From positions 77,089 to 141,088 of the forward strand of contig JARGFP010000001.1 in NCBI GenBank assembly GCA_029210585.1: 64,000 nucleotides of DNA, given 5' to 3'. The stretch comes from Bacteroidales bacterium. GTDB taxonomy: Bacteria; Bacteroidota; Bacteroidia; Bacteroidales; GCA-2748055. The notes under the pieces were generated by a model. The model did no database searches, was not told where the DNA came from, and saw nothing but the letters and a program-made list of their open reading frames with translations. Of this stretch, positions 29,126 through 35,554 are shown one piece after another (the stretch's first letter is position 1; each line of letters begins with the position of its first letter). The position numbers were made by a program, and so were the translations under genes.

Positions 29126-30140
29126 TGATTGCAGTTCTTAATGAATCGAGTTGCATGTTATAAATAAAGGCCTCTCCTATCCCCTTCAGGAGAATAAAGT
29201 GAATGGCGCTGCCGGAACGCTTCTTATCCTTGAGTAATGTATCAAACAGTTCCCCCTTGCCAATTTCAGTTTGCACGGGTAACCCGGCTGCTGCAATGAG
29301 ACTTTGAAGCCTGCCGGCTTCACCTGTTTCCAGGTAACCGAGGTTTTCCGACATCCTTGCCGCCAGTACCATGCCAATGGCAATGGCCTCACCATGCAGC
29401 ATGCCTGTCAGCTTTTCAATGGCATGCCCCAGCGTATGTCCAAAATTAAGTAATTTTCGTTCACCCTGTTCCCTGACATCTTCAGATACTATCCCGATCT
29501 TGATACCCGCCGAATCTGCTACGATCTTTTCCAGTGCAGCAGGATCACGGGAGAGTACCTTTGCATGGTTCTTTTCAAGGTAACCGAAGAGTCCGGCGTC
29601 CCTGATTGCTCCATATTTAATTACCTCTGCAAACCCCGATACCATTTCCCGCTGATGGAGGGACTCCAGCAGGGAGAGGTCACACCAGACAAATTCAGGC
29701 TGACGGATCACGCCGATCATGTTCTTGAAACCGTCCAGGTTCACCCCGTTCTTTCCGCCGATACTGGCATCCACCTGTCCGAGCAGCGTGGTGGAAATAA
29801 ATCCGAATGGCAACCCCCTCATAAATGTGGATGCCACGAAACCTGCAAGGTCCGTTACCAGTCCGCCCCCGATCCCGACCAGGAATGAAGAGCGGTCAGC
29901 TTCGGCTGCAATCATTTTCCGCATGATCTCTTCGGCAAAACCCAGGCTTTTGTGCTTTTCTCCAGGGGGAATGAGGATACATTGCCTTCCCCTTAACTTT
30001 TCGGCATGGTGCACATACACGTTTTCATCCACGAGACATACCAGCCTGGCGTTGTCAATATCTTCCAACCTTGCTGTCAATCCCTTCCCGATAAGTACAG
30101 CTGTTGCGTGTCCGTCAATATGAAGTGTATTTTCGTGCAT
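29112..30140 (-). CDS. aroB: 3-dehydroquinate synthase
   Basis: 342 residues. Converts DAHP to dehydroquinate using NAD and zinc. NAD-binding GIGGGLVTDLAGFVASTFMRG, STTLLGQVDASIGGKNGVN, and the metal residues in EVIKYGAI and FGHTLGHAIE are all present. Lies 5 bases after the DAHP synthase stop and overlaps aroD. Confidence 0.96.
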   Translation of the reverse strand: MHENTLHIDGHATAVLIGKGLTARLEDIDNARLVCLVDENVYVHHAEKLRGRQCILIPPGEKHKSLGFAEEIMRKMIAAEADRSSFLVGIGGGLVTDLAGFVASTFMRGLPFGFISTTLLGQVDASIGGKNGVNLDGFKNMIGVIRQPEFVWCDLSLLESLHQREMVSGFAEVIKYGAIRDAGLFGYLEKNHAKVLSRDPAALEKIVADSAGIKIGIVSEDVREQGERKLLNFGHTLGHAIEKLTGMLHGEAIAIGMVLAARMSENLGYLETGEAGRLQSLIAAAGLPVQTEIGKGELFDTLLKDKKRSGSAIHFILLKGIGEAFIYNMQLDSLRTAINDLY

Positions 30141-30145
30141 GGGAG

Positions 30146-31231
30146 CTATTCATCATTCATGATGCGGGTTTGCTTATTGATGGATTCCTGGTGGATCGCG
30201 CGGAACAACTTGCTGATAAAGTCTTCACTGAGTCCTTTCCGCTCTCCAAGGATGAGCCGGCTCTTGAGCATATCGTCCCACCGCTTGTTCTGGAGGATGG
30301 TAATGTTGTTCTCTTTCTTGTAATTCCCAATGCTTTCCACCACCTTCATCCGCTCTTCGATCAGGTTGATCAGTTTATCATCGAGTTTATCGATCTGGTC
30401 ACGCAACACAGCCAGGGTGAGCATCATGGTTTCATCCAGATCAGGCTTCCTGAGAATCAGCCGGTCCAGCACATTTTTCAGTCCTTCCGGTGTCACCTGC
30501 TGTTTTGCATCACTCCATGCCTTGTCCGGATGCTCATGGGTTTCGATGATCAGGCCGTCGAAGTTGAGGTCCATTGCTTTCTGACTGATGTCATAGAGGA
30601 GGTCACGGCTTCCGCAAATATGGCTCGGATCAGTGATGATCGGCAGGTCGGGAATCCTTCTCCTGAGTTCGATGGGTACCTGCCAGTGGGGTGCATTCCT
30701 GTAGATTGACTTTTCATAACTGGAGAACCCGCGGTGAATGGCTGCGATCTGTTCAATTCCGGCCTGGTTAATCCTTTCGATGGCCCCGATCCAGAGATCG
30801 ATATCCGGGTTGACCGGATTCTTTACAAATACGGGTATTTTCACTCCCTTCAGACTGTCGGCGATCTCCTGCACAGCAAAAGGATTGGCGGAGGTCCGGG
30901 CCCCGATCCAGATAATATCAATCCCATATTTGAGGGCTTCGTATACATGCTTGACATTTGCCACTTCGGTGGAGACAAGCATCCCGGTTTCCTGCTTCAC
31001 GGTCTGCAGCCACGGCAAACCCACAGAACCAACCCCTTCGAAGGCATTGGGCCGGGTGCGTGGCTTCCATATCCCTGCCCTGAACACCGGGATATCCATG
31101 GCAGCGATCATCCTGGCAGTATTCAATACCTGTTCTTCCGATTCTGCACTGCACGGCCCTGCCATGATCAGCGGTCGCTTCTTATCCAGCCCTTTCAGGG
31201 TTAACGGTTTTAAATCAACATCAACAACCAT
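30146..31231 (-). CDS. Bifunctional DAHP synthase / chorismate mutase
   Basis: 361 residues in two parts. Residues about 1-260 are a type I-beta (KDO8P-like) DAHP synthase: IMAGPCSAES, FRAGIWKPRTRP, ISTEVANVKHV-like barrel strands, GRSS replaced by IGARTSANP, and ITDPSHICGSRDLL. Residues about 270-361 are an AroQ-type chorismate mutase helix bundle (LAVLRDQIDKLDDKLINLIEERMKVVESIGNYKKE). The protein thus starts the shikimate pathway and also turns chorismate into prephenate; the fused mutase is a likely feedback-inhibition domain. This domain order is typical of Bacteroidota. Lies 11 bases after pheA. Confidence 0.93.
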   Translation of the reverse strand: MVVDVDLKPLTLKGLDKKRPLIMAGPCSAESEEQVLNTARMIAAMDIPVFRAGIWKPRTRPNAFEGVGSVGLPWLQTVKQETGMLVSTEVANVKHVYEALKYGIDIIWIGARTSANPFAVQEIADSLKGVKIPVFVKNPVNPDIDLWIGAIERINQAGIEQIAAIHRGFSSYEKSIYRNAPHWQVPIELRRRIPDLPIITDPSHICGSRDLLYDISQKAMDLNFDGLIIETHEHPDKAWSDAKQQVTPEGLKNVLDRLILRKPDLDETMMLTLAVLRDQIDKLDDKLINLIEERMKVVESIGNYKKENNITILQNKRWDDMLKSRLILGERKGLSEDFISKLFRAIHQESINKQTRIMNDE

Positions 31232-31242
31232 ATTCTTTTTCT

Positions 31243-32079
31243 TTAATCAAAAAACACTTTTCCTTTAATATACTCTCCCATGATCATCAGACCAGAGGTA
31301 AATGGCTTAATCGATTCGAGGGCTTTCATGTACATCTCATAATCGTTTACCTCCAGGTCGACGTAAAACTGGTATTCCCAGTCTTTGCCTATGATAGGCA
31401 TCGATTGTATCTTGGCCAGGTTGATCTCATGGAACGAAAAGATCGACAGGATTTTGGAAAGCGATCCTATCTTATGCGCCAGGGCAAAATGGATAGAGGC
31501 CTTGTTCACCTTTTCCTTTTCAATCCCGTGTCCGTTCTCCGTAAGAATCAGGAACCTGGTATAATTCATCTTGTTGGTTTCGATCCCTCCTGCAAGTATT
31601 TCGAGACCATATTTTTCTGCAGCAATGCGGCTTGCGATCGCCCCGGTACCTGAAATCTTTTTTTCACTGATCTCCTTCGCGCTAAGTGCTGTATCCACAC
31701 TTTCGATCAGCCGGATATGCGGATACTGTTCAAAATATTCCTTGCATTGCAGGATGGCCATGGGATGTGAAAACACCTCGTGCAAATCACTGATCGTGGA
31801 GCCGGGCAGCGCCACCAGGTTCTGCCTGATGCGGAGATACACCTCGCCAATAATCCGCATAGGCGTCTCTTTCAAAAGCTGATAATTCGGAAGTATGCTG
31901 CCTGCCAGGGAATTCTCGATGGCCATGATCCCGAAATCGGATCGCTGTTCCTTCAATGAAGTCAACAGGTCCCGGAAGGTATCCCGCGGCAGTATCTCGA
32001 TTTCTTCACCCTGGAAGTACTTATAGGCGGCCAGTTCGTGGAATGCTCCGTACCCTCCCTGGATGGCAATTTTTTTCAT
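31243..32079 (-). CDS. pheA: Prephenate dehydratase
   Basis: 278 residues from the ATG at 32079; MKKIAIQGGYGAFHELAA is the natural start, and the longer frame to 32139 would run back toward the attenuator. The dehydratase domain carries IENSLAGSI and NYTRFLIL (the catalytic Thr of the TRF motif). A C-terminal ACT domain begins near residue 190 (SIHFALAHKIGSLSKIL); the usual ESRP phenylalanine-binding motif reads QSMP here. It converts prephenate to phenylpyruvate. First gene of pheA-aroG/aroQ-aroB-aroD and preceded by a candidate Phe/Tyr attenuator. Confidence 0.95.
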   Translation of the reverse strand: MKKIAIQGGYGAFHELAAYKYFQGEEIEILPRDTFRDLLTSLKEQRSDFGIMAIENSLAGSILPNYQLLKETPMRIIGEVYLRIRQNLVALPGSTISDLHEVFSHPMAILQCKEYFEQYPHIRLIESVDTALSAKEISEKKISGTGAIASRIAAEKYGLEILAGGIETNKMNYTRFLILTENGHGIEKEKVNKASIHFALAHKIGSLSKILSIFSFHEINLAKIQSMPIIGKDWEYQFYVDLEVNDYEMYMKALESIKPFTSGLMIMGEYIKGKVFFD

Positions 32080-32153
32080 AGTTCTTAAATTACAATCAAA
32101 AGTATGACACATCTTTATGGAAACAATATCTTCCGACAAAAAAGTCTATAAAC

Positions 32154-32180
32154 AAAAATACCCGACGCATGCGCCGGGTA
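32154..32180 (-). terminator. Attenuator hairpin upstream of pheA
   Basis: On the minus strand ACCCGGCGCATGCGTCGGGT (32179-32160) folds into a GC-rich stem with one G-U pair, followed at once by ATTTTTG. It stands 74 bases before the pheA start, inside the leader, where a terminator only makes sense as a conditional one. Its 5' arm CCCGGC can instead pair with GTCGGG at 32196-32201, just after the leader peptide stop. Confidence 0.7.
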
Positions 32181-32205
32181 CATCCATAATCCTATCCCGA
32201 CCACG

Positions 32206-32256
32206 TTATCTGAGATCAAAAAAATAGAAATAATATGTACCGAAAGATGTCCTCAT
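32206..32256 (-). CDS. Candidate aromatic leader peptide controlling pheA
   Basis: A 16-codon frame, ATG at 32256 and TAA at 32208-32206, reads MRTSFGTYYFYFFDLR. Seven of 16 residues are Phe or Tyr, six of them within codons 8-13. It begins about 12 bases after a consensus -7 element and ends 26 bases before the terminator hairpin. The alternative pairing partner of the hairpin (GGTCGGGATA, 32202-32193) starts 4 bases after the stop. A ribosome reaching the stop would cover it and allow termination; one stalled at the Phe/Tyr codons would leave it free to block the terminator. It is too short for ordinary gene calling; translation is inferred. Confidence 0.65.
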   Translation of the reverse strand: MRTSFGTYYFYFFDLR

Positions 32257-32268
32257 GATTTTCAAAGG

Positions 32269-32300
32269 CAAACGTAGCTATAAATATTCATAAATACAAA
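32269..32300 (-). promoter_or_regulatory. Promoter of the pheA leader
   Basis: Minus-strand TTTG (32300-32297), a 20-base spacer, then TACGTTTG (32276-32269) match the Bacteroidota -33/-7 consensus. Expected transcription start is about 32263, which would give the leader peptide only a very short 5' untranslated region. Confidence 0.6.
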
Positions 32301-32446
32301 GATTATAAGCATTGACACTGCATTTTTAGTAAAATCTTAAATTATTTAGACATCTTTGTTATAGTTAATTATGTGGAACCGGATGAAACGCTGTTTCCTC
32401 TACATCAGCAGAACGATAGAATAATTGGCGGAACGTTATACAAAAG

Positions 32447-33100
32447 ATGAGAAAAAAAGAGCTTTTCAAACAGGTGATTGATTATTTTGAAATGCATATG
32501 CCAATTGCAGAAACGGAGCTGGAATACCAGGATCCCTATGAGCTTATTGTTGCCGTAATACTTTCTGCCCAATGCACGGATAAAAGGGTGAACATGATTA
32601 CGCCTGCTTTTTTTAATAAGTTTCCTACGGCAGAGATCCTGGCGCTTCATGAACCTGAAGAGGTGTTTACCTGCATCAAAAGCTGCTCCTATCCCAACAA
32701 CAAGGCCAAACATCTCGTGGGAATGGCGCGTACCCTGGTGCATGAATTTTCAGGCAAGGTGCCTGACAATCTCGGGGATTTGCAGAAGTTGCCGGGAGTG
32801 GGACGGAAAACAGCCAACGTCATACTCTCCGTGGCATTTCAGAAACCAGCGATGGCAGTGGACACCCATGTGTTCAGGGTTGCGGCCAGGATCGGTCTGA
32901 CGACCGGTTCCAAAACACCCCTTAATACTGAACTACAGCTGATAAAACACATACCGCATGAGCTGATCCACAAAGCACATCACTGGCTGATACTGCATGG
33001 CAGGTATGTATGCCTGGCGAGGAAACCCAGGTGCAGTTCCTGTGGACTGACCCATCTTTGCAGGCATTATCGCCTGGTTGTCAGCAGACAGCAATCCTGA
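32447..33100 (+). CDS. nth: Endonuclease III
   Basis: 217 residues. A DNA glycosylase/AP lyase that removes oxidised pyrimidines. The helix-hairpin-helix LPGVGRKTANVIL contains the catalytic Lys, VDTHVFRVAARIG holds the catalytic Asp, and the C-terminus has the 4Fe-4S ligands C-x6-C-x2-C-x5-C (CLARKPRCSSCGLTHLC). Divergent from pheA; the shared 367-base spacer holds the pheA leader. Confidence 0.96.
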   Translation: MRKKELFKQVIDYFEMHMPIAETELEYQDPYELIVAVILSAQCTDKRVNMITPAFFNKFPTAEILALHEPEEVFTCIKSCSYPNNKAKHLVGMARTLVHEFSGKVPDNLGDLQKLPGVGRKTANVILSVAFQKPAMAVDTHVFRVAARIGLTTGSKTPLNTELQLIKHIPHELIHKAHHWLILHGRYVCLARKPRCSSCGLTHLCRHYRLVVSRQQS

Positions 33101-33420
33101 ACAGATTGTGCCGGCCATATCGCATGACATCGTCGTTTTTCGACGTATATTATTGTTATATAGCTGATAAGCCTTGTCCGAAAGTGGTGTGCATGAAAGC
33201 ATGTTGTCATCGGAAAGTATTGCCCGGGAACAGGATACACCAATAATGGAAAGGAAAAGGACCAGTACACCGGTCAATTCCATATCCAATATTAACTTAT
33301 TGTTAACTTATATATACTTAATTTACAAGTTGTTATATTTATTTATCAATATTTAACATACATTTTCTGGTGATTTTGTTAACTTTTGCTTAACTTTGAT
33401 TTATAAAAATTGTGAAAGTC
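33101..33420. other. AT-rich spacer between nth and a MORN protein
   Basis: A small stem CGTCG-TTTTT-CGACG (33128-33142) follows nth, without a T-run. The last 130 bases are very AT-rich and include TAACTTTG (33391-33398), a perfect -7 element 22 bases before the next ATG. An antisense frame with a signal-like start (from 33289) overlaps nth and looks spurious. I see no gene here. Confidence 0.5.
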
Positions 33421-33855
33421 ATGAAAACATTATACATCATAGTACTCCTGTTCCTCGGAGGAACAGTGTGCGCACAGCAGAATGTGGATGAAATACTTGC
33501 CAGTAACGATGTAAATTCGGGAAAATCCGAGCAGGTACTCCTTGCAAGTCAGTTCCAGGAAATGAATGCTGAAACACTGGACGGGGTTTACAAACTGGTT
33601 TCAGAAAACGGTAAGTTGACCGAGGTCAGGACTTTTGAACAGGGCAAGCTTGACGGAACATGGTTACAGTATGATGAAAATGAGCACCTCATTGCCATTG
33701 CCAATTATAAGAACGACCAAAAGCACGGCAAATGGATCATCTGGGATTCCAATGGCGTCAAGCGTGTGGAGATGCTTTATGAACAGGGCCAGAGAACCGG
33801 AACCTGGAACGCATGGAACGAGGAGGGCAAGCTGATCTCTTCAAAAGCATACTGA
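33421..33855 (+). CDS. Exported MORN-repeat (YwqK-like) protein
   Basis: 144 residues from the ATG at 33421 (a GTG nine bases earlier is less likely). A signal peptide (MKTLYIIVLLFLGGTVCAQQ) is followed from residue 50 by MORN_2-type repeats: GKLDGTWLQYDENEHLIAIANYKNDQKHGKWIIWDSNGVKRVEMLYEQGQ in four repeated strands of the form G-K-x-x-G-x-W (GKLDGTWLQYD, KHGKWIIWDSNG, RTGTWNAWNEEG). The YwqK family is often named antitoxin in databases, but for exported copies like this a toxin-antitoxin role is not supported. Single-gene unit with its own terminator. Confidence 0.75.
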   Translation: MKTLYIIVLLFLGGTVCAQQNVDEILASNDVNSGKSEQVLLASQFQEMNAETLDGVYKLVSENGKLTEVRTFEQGKLDGTWLQYDENEHLIAIANYKNDQKHGKWIIWDSNGVKRVEMLYEQGQRTGTWNAWNEEGKLISSKAY

Positions 33856-33877
33856 ATTTCATAACTTATTGATAATT

Positions 33878-33910
33878 AAAACCACAGGGATTGCACTGTG
33901 GTTTTTTTTT
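33878..33910 (+). terminator. Strong rho-independent terminator
   Basis: AAACCACAG (33878-33886) pairs perfectly with CTGTGGTTT (33896-33904), with nine T residues in a row at the 3' side. Confidence 0.9.
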
Positions 33911-34036
33911 GCCCGTTTTCAAAGCCGGTGTGCGTGTCGTATTAAGATCATTCCGGTCAACCCGTCCATGTCAGCAGGATATTAAAAATTACTGAATCCA
34001 CTGTCTTTATTGGTCTCTGAGAGGCTTTACCTACTT

Positions 34037-34066
34037 TTTGAAATTAAAAAAAAAGTGTTAATTTTA
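34037..34066 (+). promoter_or_regulatory. Candidate promoter for the lipoprotein pair
   Basis: TTTG (34037-34040), an 18-base spacer and TAATTTTA (34059-34066), one base off TAnnTTTG, lie 45 bases before the ATG at 34111. Confidence 0.4.
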
Positions 34067-34110
34067 CTTCACTAAGAAGTCTTAGATCAGAAAAAACTAA
34101 ACCTATTCCA

Positions 34111-35040
34111 ATGAATAAAAAATTTCCAGATTCTGTCAAAGTTCTGATCCTCCTTTCCTTATTCCTTGCAGCCGGTGTTAGTGGTTGCAATTCCGGAAAC
34201 AAAAAAGCCAAAGATGCTGATGCTGCGGAGGAAGAATTCATTACTGCCATGGATGACGAGACGCAGGAAAAGTTACAGACTGCGAAACGGATCTTCTATT
34301 CACTTCCGTCTCCGATTGAAACAGCAAAGATTCTGCAAAGCGCAGGCGCCACATACGATGAAACCCTGCTGAATCCCATTCGGAATCAATCAGGTTACAT
34401 CACCAACCTTGATATGGCACTGAACCTGGGAATCTATACAACCGATCTGAGTTATGCCAGTCTATTTGACCAGACGCAGACTACACTGAATTATATAGAG
34501 GTGGCCAGGAATATGGCTGATGGACTGAATATCCTGGATGCAATCAATGAATCAACTATCCAGCGCCTGGAAGACAATATTAATAACAGGGAGATCATTA
34601 TTGACATCATATCTGAAACATTATTGAACTCCAGTTCGTATCTGAAAGAGCGTGGACTTGAAAGTACGGCTACGATCATTCTTGTCGGAGGATGGGTGGA
34701 AGGACTCTATATTGCTACCCAACTGGCAGGAAACGAACCGATTGAGAACAACAAGATCGTTGAACGCATTGTGGATCAGAAATTGTCGGTTGATTTCATG
34801 ATCAACCTGCTGAAAGAGGCTGCAGATGATCCCGATGCCGGTAAAGTCCTGGAGGATGTCATGAACCTGAAGGCTACCTTCGATAAAATTGAAATCAACC
34901 TCGGGGAAAACACTCCTGTTGTTGACCCTGAAACAAATGTGACAACATTGAAATCAAGTTCATCACATAACCTTACAAAACCGGTTTTTGATGAGCTTGT
35001 GAATAAAGTGACCATAATAAGAAACAGCTATATATCCTAA
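34111..35040 (+). CDS. Uncharacterised lipoprotein
   Basis: 309 residues. A signal peptide ends in a lipobox (V-S-G-C, about residue 26), followed by a short acidic linker and an apparently all-helical body (residues about 45-305). The segment IFYSLPSPIETAKILQSAGA followed by LNLGIYTTDLSYASLFDQTQT suggests a defined fold seen in other Bacteroidota lipoproteins, but I cannot name the family. No catalytic motif is visible. The next gene starts 10 bases downstream, so the two are probably co-expressed. Confidence 0.7.
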   Translation: MNKKFPDSVKVLILLSLFLAAGVSGCNSGNKKAKDADAAEEEFITAMDDETQEKLQTAKRIFYSLPSPIETAKILQSAGATYDETLLNPIRNQSGYITNLDMALNLGIYTTDLSYASLFDQTQTTLNYIEVARNMADGLNILDAINESTIQRLEDNINNREIIIDIISETLLNSSSYLKERGLESTATIILVGGWVEGLYIATQLAGNEPIENNKIVERIVDQKLSVDFMINLLKEAADDPDAGKVLEDVMNLKATFDKIEINLGENTPVVDPETNVTTLKSSSSHNLTKPVFDELVNKVTIIRNSYIS

Positions 35041-35050
35041 ATGTAAGATC

Positions 35051-35494
35051 ATGATGAGAAAAGGCATACTTCTGGTATCTCTTGTTGCACTTTTAGTATC
35101 ATTGCCAACATTTGTTAATGCACAATGTAAACAATTTGCAAAAAAAACATGTAAGGTCGGCCTGAATCCCTACCAGCACGACGGCAACTATCATGCTGCG
35201 CTCTTAATAGAAGGCGAAGAAGCAGAACTTTACAAAACTTTTTATTCCGATACCGAATACAGGGTCGGCGTTTGCGGTGCGGGTAACCTGAGCGATATTG
35301 AGTTCAGGATCGTGGACAGCAATGGAAAGGTGCTTTACAATAACCGTTATGAAGACTACGAGTGGAAATGGGATTTCAGACTGGAATCGAGCCAGCAGCT
35401 CAAGATCGTGGTGAAAGTACCTGTCACAGATGAGAATATTACAGAACCGGCAGAGGGATGTGTAGCCATCATGTTCGGGTTCAAGGATGACTGA
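35051..35494 (+). CDS. Small exported protein of unknown function
   Basis: 147 residues with a cleavable signal peptide ending N-A-Q (about residue 24); ATG codons at 35051 and 35054 are both possible. The mature part is a predicted beta-rich domain with four cysteines (CKQFAKKTC, VGVCGAG, EGCVAIMF) that may form disulfides. YEWKWDFRLESSQQLKIVVKVPV resembles a C2- or CUB-like strand pattern, which is only an impression. Probably acts with the lipoprotein encoded 10 bases upstream. Confidence 0.7.
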   Translation: MMRKGILLVSLVALLVSLPTFVNAQCKQFAKKTCKVGLNPYQHDGNYHAALLIEGEEAELYKTFYSDTEYRVGVCGAGNLSDIEFRIVDSNGKVLYNNRYEDYEWKWDFRLESSQQLKIVVKVPVTDENITEPAEGCVAIMFGFKDD

Positions 35495-35528
35495 AATGTA
35501 TAATGAAGTTCTTCAATATTGAAACAGA

Positions 35529-35554
35529 AGCCGGGAAAATCCCGGCTTTTTTTA
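35529..35554 (+). terminator. Terminator between convergent genes
   Basis: AGCCGGGA (35529-35536) pairs with TCCCGGCT (35540-35547), 3-base loop, followed by seven T residues reaching the uvrA stop codon on the other strand. Confidence 0.85.

Noticed and set aside
32933-33289. Minus-strand frame with a signal-peptide-like start and lipobox-like S-C
   Set aside because: It overlaps the 3' third of nth in antisense, has no further protein-like pattern, and no terminator or promoter fits it.
33421-33855. Toxin-antitoxin antitoxin (YwqK label)
   Set aside because: The protein is exported and no toxin gene is next to it; only the MORN-like repeat is supported.
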